NCBI GenBank assembly: GCA_018398585.1
Contig: JAGTTD010000001.1
Span: forward strand, 27,969,438-28,033,437
From: Simmondsia chinensis
Lineage: Eukaryota; Streptophyta; Magnoliopsida; Caryophyllales; Simmondsiaceae
Length of the DNA stretch: 64,000 nucleotides
Direction: 5' to 3'
Shown: piece by piece, positions 34,353-46,514 of the stretch
Numbering within the stretch: position 1 is the first letter of the stretch
Layout: each line of letters begins with the position of its first letter
Notes under the pieces: model-generated
The model's database searches: none
Told to the model about the DNA's origin: nothing
The model's input: the letters and a program-made list of their open reading frames with translations, nothing else
Program-made: the position numbers and the translations under genes

Positions 34353-35171
34353 TGATGCAAATCAAGGAGCTGGACATGCTGATCATACACGTGGGAATGG
34401 AGCTGAATTTGTACAAGACCCTTTGTCACTTCCTAGTGGCCCAATTACAAGACTTAGAGCCAAACGTTTCAAAGAAACACTAAATTGGCTAATCCAAGAG
34501 AATTGGGCTGATTCTAAAAAGACTAAGATGGGCTCAAATAATAATCAAGGCTTAGTCCATGTCATCAAAGCAATTGAAGAGGCTAATTAGCATGCAAAAA
34601 CGTGACCAGCATGGTTTGACCATAAAAGGGCGTGAATTTGTTGAGTTTCAAGGATATTAAATGGGGGAATGAATTTGGTCTTGGCTGGTTATGTTAAATA
34701 CATTGAATTTAGACATTTAGTTATTTTTGGCTGCCTCTAGAAGTCCAAGAGGCCTAAAAACGTGGGGACTTGTTTATGTTGATGTTTGCGCTGCTTTTAA
34801 AGCTATAGTTATGACTTTTTCTATTCTTGGAGGGTTGTTCCAAGTATATAGCACGGGCATTACGAATTTTGTAATCAGATTTTGTTTTCAGAAAATTATT
34901 ATCACTGTGAGGTCTTGTGTTCCTCTTCGTTCTTGAAAGAACTCTCTGAACTTATCAAGTTAATCTTGTGGCGTTCAAACAACCAAACTTATCACCTTGA
35001 TCTTGAGAGATTCTTAGGTTTCTTGGTGTGGCGTTTCAATCCTTCATAGTCTTGGTTTTCATCTTGTTAGGTGACGAGTCAAGGCTCAACAGATCTTGTC
35101 TACACGATCTTGGGGTTCCAAACCATCATTGTTATCGGGTTTCGTCACAATTGTTGGTGAAGTTCATATCA
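34353..35171 (+). repeat. 5' LTR of the gypsy element in the MULE
   Basis: It begins TGATGCAAATCAAGGAGCTG and ends GTTCATATCA. Its first 240 bases are a copy of the pol 3' end, because the 3' LTR overlaps the coding frame. Confidence 0.93.
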
Positions 35172-35173
35172 TT

Positions 35174-35185
35174 TGGTATCAGAGC
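35174..35185 (+). promoter_or_regulatory. Primer-binding site (initiator tRNA-Met)
   Basis: TGGTATCAGAGC lies two bases downstream of the 5' LTR. Confidence 0.95.
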
Positions 35186-35638
35186 TTTGGTTCTAAAGCA
35201 AGTTTGACTATCTTTTATTTTCGTTTTTCCAGTTCCCTGTTGCAGTTAAAAAAAAAAAAAGCAAAAAAAAAAAAAGGAAAAAAAGGAAAAAAAATAAAAA
35301 ATAAATAAATAATAATAAAAAAAATGTACACGATTCCAGTAAGAAAATTTCTTCCTTTCAATCTTGTTTCTCACCTTATTCAAGTTCTTGACCTTTTGAT
35401 GAGTTTTGGTTGTTTCTCATTTTTGAATTGCTGCTGGATTATTTTGAAATTAGTTTCTTGAAGTTCGATTAAGAACTAAAGAAGACACAAAAGAGTGGAA
35501 AAAGGCAAGAGTGTGTTAGACCATAAGAGGGTAAAAGCCGTTTAGAGTGAAAACCCGAGTGCAAGTGTATCAATCCTTGAGTGAAACACGTGAGGGAGTG
35601 CTTGTGAGAATTCTAACCTTGTTTTGCAGATTCTAAAC
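35186..35638 (+). other. Leader of the gypsy element
   Basis: This is untranslated leader between PBS and Gag. It contains a slippage-prone A-rich stretch (35248-35325) broken by single G and C bases. Confidence 0.7.
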
Positions 35639-38600
35639 ATGTCCAATATTCAAGAAGAAGACACAACCGAAGAATTTCGACAACCCGCAGTTTCGAACCT
35701 CCAAATGGAAGCGTTATTAGGGGAGATGAGGTGTATGTTGAGGGCTGAATTAGAACCTATTGACGAGAGGTTGGACAGGGTAGAAGCGGGAACTCCTAGG
35801 GGACAGCAACAAGACATCCCCAATAGGCAGCAAGGTGGGCGTGTTCCGTGGCGGAATGTTGAGGAAGAGGCGGAGTCGGAGGAGTTTGATGAGCCATATT
35901 TGAACCGGGGCAGGTTTGAGTGTGGGTATGGGAATAGAGAAGCTAGGATGGGTAGGCCTAGGAGGGATAATGATTTAGGAAACATAAAGATTAAAATCCC
36001 ATCTTTTCAAGGTAAAAATGATCCTGAAGCTTATTTGGAGTGGGAAACTAAAATGGAGATGGTGTTTGAATGTCACAACTACTCGGAGATAAAGAAGGTT
36101 AAGTTGGCTGCAATTGAATTCACCGATTATGCCATTGTTTGGTGGGATCAATTATTGATTAATACGAGGAGGAATAGAGAGCCACCCATGGACACTTGGG
36201 AGGAGATGAAAATGCTTATGAGGAAGCGTTTTGTACACAGCCACTATTATAGGGGATTGTATCAAAAGTTGCAGAGGTTAATTCAAGGTTCCAAGAGTGT
36301 GGATGAGTATTACAAGGAGATGGAGGTAGCTATGATCCGAGCTAATGTAGAAGAGGACCGGGAAGCCACCATGGCTAGGTTTTTGCACTGTTTAAATCGT
36401 GAGAATTCGGATATAGTCGAGTTGCAGCACTATGTTGAGTTGTCGGATATGGTGCATCAAGCCATAAAGGTGGAGGAACAATTCAAACGGAAGGGATTGG
36501 CTAGGAGGGGACAACCTATGACTACCACCAGCCCGTGGAAGACAGCTCCAAAAAGGGACGAGCAGCTACAAAATAAGATTTGAACCCTCTAAGAATGCCA
36601 AACCAACGACCGCCACTACTTTAGGTAACACCGAGGCTTCTACTTCTAAAACACGTGATATTAAGTGTTTTAAATGTCAGGGGCGGGGACACATAGCCAG
36701 CCAGTGTGTAAACAAAAGGGTGATGGTGATAAACGCCCAAGGAGAGCTTGAGTCGGAGAATGAGGAAGAAGTAGATGATGATGACATGCCACCTTTGGAG
36801 GATGCCGATGATGAGCAAAATGCTGTGGTTGGAGATTTATTGGTAGCAAGGCGAGTTCTCAATGTGTAGGTTAAGGAGGAAGAAAGTAACCAAAGGGAGA
36901 ACTTGTTTCATACTCGGTGCTTTGTAAATAACAAAGTTTGCAGTGTCATTATCGATGGAGGGAGTTGCACAAACGTAGCCAGCACTTATTTGGTGGAGAA
37001 ATTGGCCTTAACCACCTTGAAACATCCCCACCCTTACCGGCTTCAGTGGCTGAATGAATGTGGCGAAATCAAGGTGACAAGGCAAGTGTTGGTGGCATTA
37101 TCCATTGGCAAATATGAGGATGAGGTGCTTTGTGATGTGGTTCCTATGCATGCATGCCATTTATTGTTCGGAAGACCATGGCAGTATGATCGCAAGGTTA
37201 CACATGATGGATTCACAAATAGGTATTCTTTCACTCTTAAAAAGCAACCTATTACTCTTGTGCCATTAACTCCAAAACAGGTCATGGAGGACCAACTAAA
37301 GTTACAAAGATCAAATGAAAAGAAGAAAGAAAAAGAAAGGAAGGCCGAAATTGAGAAAAAAGAGTTTGAAAAAAAAAGAAAGAGAGAAAAACATTGATCA
37401 GAGTGAAAAAGAAAGAGAGAGGATTTCGGCCATAGTGAGAGCAAGAGAGGAAAAATTCAATTACATTGCAAAAAAAAGGAAGATCAATATTTTCACACCA
37501 GCCCCTTATTGTACTCATGTACAAGGAGGCTCTTTTATGTACTAATGATCTCGTCGGTGCTTTGCCGAGCGATATTGTTTCTCTTTTGCAGGAGTTTGAA
37601 GATGTTATTCCCGAAGAGGTACCTTATGGCTTACCTCCAATCCGAGGGATTGAACAGCAAATTGATTTCATACCCGATGCATCAATTCCAAACCGACCTG
37701 CTTATGGGAGCAATCCCGAGGAGACCAAGGAACTTCAGAGGCAAGTAGGTGAATTATTGGAGAAGGGGTATGTGCGTGAAAGCATGAGTCCTTGTGCGGT
37801 TCCGGTGCTATTAGTTCCTAAGAAGGATGGAACATGGAGGATGTGTGTTGACTGCCGAGCCATCAACAAGATAACGGTAAAGTATCATCATCCCATTCCT
37901 AGATTAGATGATATGCCGGATGAATTGCATGGTTCTTGTGTCTTTACAAAAATTGATCTTAAGAGTGGATATCATCAGATTAGGATGAAGGAAGGTGATG
38001 AATGGAAAATTGCTTTTAAGACTAAATATGGTTTGGATGACTGGTTAGTGATGCCTTTCGATTTAACTAATGCTCCGAGCACATTTATGCGTTTGATGAA
38101 CCATGTTTTGCGTGCATTTAATGGCAGATTTGTAGTTGTGTATTTTGATGATATCCTAATTTATAGCAAAAACTTGGAAGAACATGTAGTGCATTTGAAA
38201 TCTGTTTTGGAAATTCTAAGGAAAGAAAAGTTGTTTGCTAACCTCAAGAAGTGCACCTTTTGCACGGATAAGCTTGTGTTTCTTGGTTTTGTTGTTAGTA
38301 AGAGAGGAATTGAGGTGGACGAGGAAAAGGTGAAGGCAATCCAAGAGTGGCCAACGCCTACAATAATCAGCCAAGTGAGGAGTTTCCACGGCTTAGCTAG
38401 CTTCTATAGACGGTTTGTGCGTGATTTTAGTAGCTTAGCCGCCCCTCTTACTGAAGTAATCAAGAAAAATGTGTCGTTTAAGTGGGGGAAAGAATAAGAA
38501 AAGGCATTTAATTTGATCAAAGAAAAGTTAACTAATGCACCTTTGCTTTTTTTTACCTAACTTTGCTAAAACTTTTGAAATTGAGTGTGATGCTTCAGGA

Positions 38601-40439
38601 ATAGGTATTGGAGCTATTTTGATGCAAGAAGGCCATCCAGTTGCTTATTTCAATGAAAAGTTGAGTGGGGCAGCCCTAAATTACCCCACTTATGATAAGG
38701 AGATGTATGCCATGGTAAGGGCTTTGGAAAATTAGCAGCACTATCTATGGCCAAAGGAATTTGTGATTCACACAGATCATGAATCTTTGAAGCATTTGAA
38801 AGAACAGCAAAGGTTGAACAAACGCCATGCCAAGTGGGTGGAATTCATTGAAACATTTCCTTATGCGATTAGATACAAGCAAGGTAAGGAAAATGTGGTG
38901 GCTGATGCATTGTCCCGAAGGTATGCTTTACTTTCCATTTTAGATACAAAATTGCTTGGCTTTGAATACATTAAGGATTTATATGCACAAGATTCTGATT
39001 TTGGTGATGCGTTCAATGCATGTGAAAAAGTGGCGTTTGGTAAGTTTTATAGGCATGATGGATTTTTGTTTCGGGAAAATAAACTGTGTGTGCCTAAGTG
39101 TTCTTTGCGTGAATTGCTTGTGAGAGAAGCTCATGGTGGTGGTTTGATGGGCCATTTTGGTGTAGCTAAGACTTTAGGAATTTTGCATGATCATTTTTTT
39201 TGGCCTCATATGAAACGTGATGTGGAAAGAATCTGTGAGAAGTGTATCACGTGTAAACAGGCTAAGTCTAAGTTGAAACCCCATGGTTTGTACACCCCTT
39301 TGCCAATACCTAGTGAACCTTGGACTGATATTTCTATGGATTTTGTTTTAGGTTTACCTAGGACTAAGAGGGTGAGAGATTCAATTTTTGTGGTGGTAGA
39401 TAGATGATCCAAGATGGCACACTTCATTGCATGTCATAAAACCGATGATGCATCACATATAGCTGATTTGTTCTTCAAAGAAATTGTTAGGTTACATGGC
39501 GTGCCTAGGACCATTGTTTCTGATGGGGATGCAAAGTTTTGAGTTACTTTTGGAAGACTTTGTGGGGAAAGTTGGGAACCAAGTTGTTGTTTTCTACTAC
39601 TTGTCATCCACAAACGGATGGTCAAACTGAAGTAGTGAATAGAACTTTGTCTTCTTTGTTGCGTGCTATCATTAAAAAAGAACTTGAAAACATGGGAAGA
39701 TTGTTTGCCACATGTTGAATTTGCTTACAATAGAAGTATACATTCTACAACTAAGTTTTCACCATTTGAAATTGTTTGTGGCTTTAATCCATTGTCACCT
39801 TTGGATTTAACTCCTTTCCCTTTGAGTGAACATGTGAACTTAGATGGCAAAAAGAAGGATGAATTTGTAAAGATGATTCATGAAAAGGCATGGCTAAACA
39901 TTGAAAGGAGGACTAAACAATATGTCCATCAAGCCAACAAGGGACGCAAGAAGGTAGTGTTTGAACCAGGAGATTGGGTTTGGTTGCACTTAAGGAAGGA
40001 CCGTTTTCCAGAGAAACGGCGTTCAAAACTCCTACCTCGGGGTGACGGACCATTTCAAGTAGTGGAATGCATCAATGATAATGCCTACAAGCTTGACTTA
40101 TCAGGTGAGTATGGTGTCAGTGCATGCTTTAATGTTGCTGATTTGTCTCCTTTTGATGTAGGTGACGATTTCAGGATAAATCCTTCTCAAGAGGGGAAGA
40201 ATGATGCAAATCAAGGAGCTGGACATGCTGATCATACACGTGGGAATGGAGCTGAATTTGTACAAGACCCTTTGTCACTTCCTAGTGGCCCAATTACAAG
40301 ACTTAGAGCCAAACGTTTCAAGGAAGCACAAAATGGGCTAATCCAAGAGAATTGGGCTGATTCTAAAAAGACCAAGATGGGCTCAAATAATAATCAAGGC
40401 TTAGTCCATGTCATCAAAGCAATTGAAGAGGCTAATTAG
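35639..40439 (+). pseudogene. gag-pol of the gypsy element, frameshifted; frame ends inside the 3' LTR
   Basis: Gag starts at ATG 35639 (MSNIQEEDTTEEFRQ) with a retrotransposon-gag domain (DPEAYLEWETKMEMVFECHN). After a frameshift near 36570 comes the zinc knuckle CFKCQGRGHIASQC. A TAG lies at 36867. Protease (IIDGGSCTNVAS) begins near 36950. A Lys/Glu-rich linker (37310-37400) contains further frameshifts. RT (37466-38497) has [10 protein letters not shown]. RNase H (about 38580-38930) has a TAG at 38733. Integrase spans about 39100-40160, with an in-frame stop at 39405 and broken core motifs around 39540-39660. The C-terminal frame runs through the PPT and 78 codons of the 3' LTR (GPITRLRAKRFKEAQNGLIQ) to TAG 40437. 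The polyprotein cannot be made intact. Confidence 0.9.
40188..40201 (+). promoter_or_regulatory. Polypurine tract inside the pol frame
   Basis: AAGAGGGGAAGAA directly precedes the 3' LTR and is translated as part of pol (QEGKN). Confidence 0.85.
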
Positions 40440-41021
40440 CATGCAAAAACGTGACCAGCATGGTTTGACCATAAAAGGGCGTGAATTTGTTGAGTTTCAA
40501 GGATATTAAATGGGGGAATGAACTTGGTCTTGGCTGATTATGTTAAATACATCGAATTTAGTCATTTAGTTATTTTTGGCTGCATCTAGAAGTCCAAGAG
40601 GCCTAAAAACATGGGGACTTGCTTATGTTGAAGTTGGTGTTGCTTTTAAAGCTGTAGTTACGAATTTTCCTATTCTTGGAGGGTTGTTCCAAGTATATAG
40701 CATGGGCATTACGAATTTTGTAATCAGATTTTGTTTTCAGAAAATTATTATCATTGTGAGGTCTTGTGTTCCTCTTCGTTCTTGAAAGAACTCTCTGAAC
40801 TTATCAAGTTAATCTTGTGGCGTTCAAACAACCAAACTTATCACCTTGATTCTTGAGAGATTCTTAGGTTTCTTGGTGTGGCGTTTCAATCCTTCATAGT
40901 CTTGGTTTTCATCTTGTTAGGTGACGGGTCAAGGCTCAACAAATCTTGTCTACACGATCTTGGGGTTCCAAACCATCATTGTTATCGGGTTTCATCACAA
41001 TTGTTGGTGAAGTTCATACCA
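40202..41021 (+). repeat. 3' LTR of the gypsy element in the MULE
   Basis: It is 820 bp, pairs with the 5' LTR and ends GTTCATACCA. It is followed by the duplicated TTATA and resumed minisatellite. Confidence 0.93.
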
Positions 41022-43375
41022 TTATACACCGTGTATGATAGATCATAAATTGTGTATGATTGGTTTAAATGGTGTGCAACAACTTGTTCTAGTGTCTTTC
41101 AAGTCAATAGTGGTGTAAGATCAATCATACACCGTGTATGATTGGTCTAAATGGTGTGAAAACAACTTGTTTTAGTGTGTTTTAAGCAATTAGTGGTGTA
41201 TGATCAATCATACACCATGTATGATCAATCATACACCATGTATGATAGGTTTTAAGGGTGTAAAATCAACTTGTTTCAATGTGTTTTAAGTAAATAATGG
41301 TGTATGATCAATCATACACCGTGTATGATTGGTATAAATGGTGTGAAATCAACTTGTTTTATCGTGTTCTAAGAAAATACTAGCGTATGATCAATCATAC
41401 ACCATGTATGTTAGGTTTTAATGGTGTAAAATCAACTTGTATTAATCTGTTTTAAGAAAATAGTGGTGTATGAACAGTCATACACCGTGTATGATAGGTT
41501 TTAATGGTGTAAATCAACTTGTAGTGTCTTTCAAGTCAATAGTGGTGTAAGATCAATCATACACCGTGTATGGTTGGTCTAAATGGTGTGAAAACAACTT
41601 ATTTTAGTGTGTTTTAAGCAATTAGTGGTGTATAATCAATTATACACCGTGTATGATAGGTTTTAAGGGTGTAAAATCAACTTTTTTTAATATGTTTTAA
41701 GTAAATAGTGGTGTATGATCAATCATATACCGTGTATGATTGGTCTAAATGGTGTGAAATCAACTTGTTTTAGTGTGTTTTAAAAAAATAGAGGTGTATG
41801 ATCAATCATACACTGTGTATGATAGGTTTTAGTGGTGTAAATCAATTTGTTTTAGTGTCTTTCAAGTCAATAGTGGTGTAAGATCAATCATACACCGTGT
41901 ATGATTGGTCTAAATGGTGTGAAAACAACTTATTTTAGTGTGTTTTAAGCAATTAGTGGTATATGATCAATCATACACCGTGTATGATAGGCTTTAAGGG
42001 TGTAAAATCAACTTGTTTGAATGTGTTTTAAGTATATAGTGGTGTATGATCAATCATACACCGTGTATGATTGGTATAAATGGTGTGAAATCAACTTATT
42101 TAAGCGTGTTTTAAGAAAATACTGGCGTATGATCAATCATACACCGTGTATGATAGGTTTTAATGGTGTAAAATTAACTTATGTTAATCTGTTTTCAGAA
42201 AATAGTGGTGTATGATCAATCATACACTATGTATGATAGGTTTTAATGGTGTAAAATCAACTTGTGTTAATCTGTTTTAAGAACATAGTGGTGTATGATC
42301 AATCATACACCTTATATGATGGGTTTTAGTGGTGTAAATCAACTTGTGTTAATTCGTTTTAAATAAATACTGATGTATGATCAATCATACACCGTGTATG
42401 ATAGGTTTTAATGGTATGAAATCAACTTGTTTTAGTGTATTTTATGTAAATAGTGGTGTATGATCAATCATACACTGTGTTTGATAGGTTTTAATGGTGT
42501 AAATTCAACTTGTTTTAGTGTCTTTCAAGAAAATAGTGGTGTGTGATGGATCATACACCATGTATGATTTGAAATCATAGTGTTTTAGTGTGTTTTAGAT
42601 AATTAGCGGTGTTTGGTTAATCATACACCGTGTATAATGGGTTTAAAGGGTGTAAAATCAACTCGTTTTGTCGTCTTTTAAGTCATTAGTGGTGTATGAT
42701 CAATCATACACCGTGTATGATTGGTTTATATTGTGTTATATCATTTTCCCTTGGTGTGTTTGAAGTCACTAGTAGTTAATGATCAATCATACACGGTGTA
42801 TGATTATTTTTTATGGTGTAAAAAGGTATTCTTTTGGTATGTTGTAAGTCATTAGTGGTGTATGATTGATCATACACCGTGTATGATTCGTCTAAATGCT
42901 GTGAAATCAACTTGTTTTAGTGTGTTTTAGGCAATTAGTGGTATATGATCAATCATACACCGTATATGATAGGTTTTGGTGGTGTAAAATCAACTTATTT
43001 TAATGTGTTTTAAGTAAATAGTGGTGTATGATCCATCATACACCGTGTATTGATAGGTTTTAATGGAGTAGAATGAACTTGTTTAGTGTCTTTCAAGTCA
43101 TTAACGGTGTTCAGTTAATCATACGCCGTTTATGATGGGTTTGAAGGGTGTAAAATCAACTTGTTTTAACGTGTTAAGTAAATAGTGGTGTATGATCAAT
43201 CATACACCGTATATTGATAGGTTTTAATGGTGTAAATCAACTTGTTTCAATGTCTTTCAAGTCATTAGTGGGGTATGATTAATCATACACCGTTGTTGTT
43301 GGTTTAAATGCTATTCTTTCCTTTTATCTTGGTGTGTCTCATATAATTAGTGGTGTAATATCATGTTACTTTTGT
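41022..43375 (+). repeat. Minisatellite array block 2 (forward, about 25 units)
   Basis: This is the longest forward block. The unit is about 85-90 bp. A conserved core holds three 9-mers GTGTATGAT, ATCATACAC, GTGTATGAT spaced by CA and C. A linker follows: AGGTTTTAATGGTGTAAAAT, then CAACTTGTTTTAGTGTGTTT, then TAAGTAAATAGTG. Variant linkers (TGTCTTTCAAGTCAATAGTG) recur at 41090, 41523 and 41856, indicating higher-order units. There is no coding sequence. It ends just before the transposase start. Confidence 0.95.
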
Positions 43376-45481
43376 GTTCACAGTAATGGCTAATGTTGCT
43401 ATTGTTTGGTACGGTGGACGCTTTAACGAGAGGGCAGAGTATGTTGGTGGAAAGTTGGATTTTTTTTTTGTGGATGAGAAGGCTGACTTTGCTGGCTTGC
43501 AAAGGACTTTGGTGGAGTTGATGGGTGTTCAGGTGGATGCAGGTTCGAAGATGCAATTTCAAATTCTTACCGGCATTCGGGACAAGCCCTTGTATGATGT
43601 CAATAATGATAGGTCAATTATGATTTGGAAGGCACTGGCAAAAGAAGATAGGGCGAAGCATACCTTATTCTTACTGTTGAGTCCACGGTTGATAGGACTC
43701 CTTACTTTGGTGAGCAATGGAGTCCTATTCAAACACGACCAAATGGTGACGAGAACAATGATGGTTTAGACCCTGTGGTGCCTGATACTTTGGTGGATGT
43801 ATGAACGTGGGGATGGAGGAAGCAGCCCGTGGAGATGCATTTGAACTAGAGTTTGACATACGTACGGCGACGGTGACAGCGACCGGTGAAGATTGGGAAA
43901 ATGCCAATCGAAGTCCGTGCGACAATTTGGATAATATAAATTTATCCCATGTGCAACCGACGGCAACCGACGCATCACCTCCACATGGGCACATTTCTGA
44001 CCAGCAGAATATTTGCCCTGAAGTGGGTACATCACCTCCTACGGTCGAACCTGCAGTGGAACCGAATGCAGAACCCTACGTTCAACTGAATGTCCAACCC
44101 GACGTCCAATCTACTGTTTATCCTCATTATGACGATGATGTTGGTTCCGGTAATGAGAGTAGCTGGATTGACGGGGTATATGGGCAGGGTAGGATGGTTG
44201 AGGTAATCGAGGTGAATCAAGTATTTAAATCGAAGAAAGATTTGTTGACTAATTTGGCAGTAACTGCCATGAAGTAAAAATTTAAATTCAGGAGCTTCAA
44301 GTCTAACAAATCCTTAACGGTTGTACGTTGTGTGCAAGAGGGTTGCACATGGAGGGTTCGGGCTATGTGTCTAATAGATGGTGGGTATTGGATGGTTACA
44401 AAAGTTAAAAATAATCATACCCACCCTACCGATCACACCACTGTTAGACATAGGCAAGCAACCAACTTGGTCGTCGGGGAATGTGTCCGAAAGAAAATTA
44501 TCAACCCCAGAAGAGTATTCAAGCCACAGGGTGTCATAGATGACATTCTTAGTCACTACGGTGTTGAGATCAGCTACAGTGTTGCTTGGAGGAGTAGAGA
44601 GTTTGCATATGACAATGCCAGATTGGGTTCCCCCGAACAATCATATGCAAACCTGCCTGCATATTTGCATGTTCTCCAACAGACAAACTCCGGTACTGTG
44701 TTTCATTTACAGACAGATGATGGAAGAAGATTTCAGTACCTTTTCATTGCGTTCGATGCTTCGCTTAAAGGATTCCGATTTTGCCGTCCTGTTGTGAGCA
44801 TTGATGCAACGCATCTGAAGGGAAAATACCGGGGTGTTCTGTTCATGGCCGTTTCTCACGATGCCAATCAACAAATTTTCCCAATTGCTTTAAGTATCGG
44901 TGATTCAGAGAATGACACATCGTGGCATTAGTTCCTCAACCGGTAGAAGGAAGTTATTGGGGAGCCTACCGGCCATGTTATTGTGTCTGATCGACATCAA
45001 AGCATCCACTAAGTGGTGGAAGAAGTTTTCCGCAACGCATTCCATGGTTTGTACATGTACCACTTGCTGAACAACATGAAAGTCTAAAAACAAAAGCAAA
45101 ACAAAGCAGTTGGATCAGCACTACTACCAAACAGCTAAAGCATACAGCCTTCAAGAGTTCCATAGTTTGTTCTTCAGTTTATGTTGTGCCGTAACCAGAG
45201 CTAAAGAGTACTTGGAGATCGCGGGATTGGACAAGTGGTCTCGTTCCCACTCCCCTTGCCGTCGGTACAACATAATGACAACAAATATATCGGAATCGAG
45301 GAATGTTGTTTTGGTTAAGGTGCATGATTATCCCATTACTGCTTTAATTGAGGAGATTCGGTTAGTGCTGCAGAAGTGGTTTCATGATAGAAGAACCAAG
45401 GCTGAAGCTTGCGCCGGTACAATGTCCCCTGACATCAAAAAAAATTTACAGGACAAATTGAAACTATCACAAATGATGACA

Positions 45482-46010
45482 GTAAGTTTTGTTCTATTCG
45501 TCATGTTCAATCCCGATTGCAACGCATGTTTTAGTGTGTTACAACTAAGTAGTCGTGTATGGTTAATCATACACCGTGTATGATAGGTTTTAAGGGTGTA
45601 AAATCAACTTGTTTTAGTGTGTTTCAAGTAATTAGTGGTGTATGATCCATCATACACCGTGTATGATTGGTCTTAATGGTGTAAAATCTATTTGTTTTAT
45701 TGTGTTTTAATGGTTTAAAATCAACTTGGTGTATGATCAATCATACACCGTATATGATTGGTCTAAATGGTGTGAAATCAGCTTGTTTGAGTGTGTTACA
45801 ACTAATTAGTGGTGTATGATTAATCATACACCATGTATGATAGGTTTTAATGGTGTAAAATCAACTTGGCGTACTGTGTTTTAAGTATATTGTGGTGTAT
45901 GATTAATCAGTAGCAATCCCTGCACTTTTAGATATAATAATTGCTGGTTTTGTTCATTTTTTTTGCATTACCATTATTAATCGTGTGTGTCTATCTTTTA
46001 TGCAATGCAG
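45482..46010 (+). other. Transposase intron, largely filled by minisatellite
   Basis: Donor ACA|GTAAGT and acceptor ATGCAATGCAG are both good and join in phase 0. 45535-45912 is four to five forward minisatellite units; the last 100 bases are unique. Confidence 0.8.
45535..45912 (+). repeat. Minisatellite block 3 (forward, within the intron)
   Basis: Four to five units of the same family and orientation as blocks 1 and 2, ending in a truncated GTGTATGATTAATCA. Confidence 0.92.
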
Positions 46011-46514
46011 ATTTTGTGAGCAAATGAGTATAACTTCGATGTCATTGATGGGGATAAGAATTTTTGGGTTGATTTGTCACTTTGGACATGTACTTGTCGC
46101 AAGTTTCAGCTGGAGCAGCTTCCATGTGAGCATGTGTTGGCGGTTATAAGACACGGTCCTTATGATTTGTACGACTTATGCTCGCCATATTATTCAAGAG
46201 ATTATTGGTACGAGTCGTACAGAGGCGTCGTGTACCTGATGCAGCACATAATTGCCTGGTCTGTCCCTCATTACATATCAGAAATGAATCTTCTTCCACC
46301 CGATGTTCGAACCTCTTCCGGGAGGAGGAGGAGGAGGAGGAGGAGGAGGATTCCTTCAGTCGATGAGGAACGTGTACCACAAAAGTGCAGTCGATGCAAG
46401 GAACACGGGCACAATCGATCAACTTGTAAAAATCCAATTGCTCTGCACTCGAGTGGAGAAGGCACGTCCACAAACACTATCGACCATTCTTATAATGTCC
46501 CTCCTCCGAATTAA

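Larger units (their letters stand above)
34353..41021 (+). mobile_element. Complete gypsy LTR retrotransposon inserted in the minisatellite
   Basis: The 819/820-bp LTRs are at 34353-35171 and 40202-41021, with TG...CA ends. The target duplication TTATA (34348-34352 and 41022-41026) falls inside a minisatellite unit. The PBS is two bases after the 5' LTR. The PPT directly precedes the 3' LTR. Coding sequence for gag, protease, RT, RNase H and integrase is all present but split by frameshifts and stops. The LTRs differ by about 3% by eye. Confidence 0.95.
43386..46514 (+). pseudogene. MULE transposase (MURA type) with one intron, multiply stopped
   Basis: Exons 43386-45481 and 46011-46514. The N-terminus MANVAIVWYGGRF is a PB1-like MULE domain. 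A frameshift near 43670 and a TGA after DTLVDV precede an acidic linker (43801-44277). A Cys/His DNA-binding segment follows (CVQEGCTWRVRAMC...NNHTHP). The MULE DDE core begins VVSIDATHLKGKYRGVLF (first Asp at 44803); the second Asp is in VIVSDRHQS (44989). The 3' exon has a SWIM finger CTCRKFQLEQLPCEH, an Arg run from a (GGA)n repeat (46318-46353) and a zinc knuckle CSRCKEHGHNRSTC. In-frame stops are at 44275, 44929, 44944, 45010 and 46017, so it is not functional as it stands. The reading ends at TAA 46512. Confidence 0.88.

Noticed and set aside
34384..34396. GATCATACACGTG near the start of the gypsy LTR resembles the minisatellite core
   Set aside because: The match is about a dozen bases, lies in coding sequence (HADHTRGNG) and is present in both LTRs. 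Best taken as chance.
34727..34936. 69-codon ORF present twice (also 40576-40785)
   Set aside because: Both lie inside the paired LTRs, so the duplication reflects LTR structure. The product has no recognisable motif.
44371..44640. Antisense ORFs over the transposase
   Set aside because: They are shadows of the plus-strand frame, which carries the DDE motifs.
46271..46477. Poly-Leu and poly-Ser ORFs
   Set aside because: They are other-strand readings of the (GGA)n run in the transposase 3' exon.
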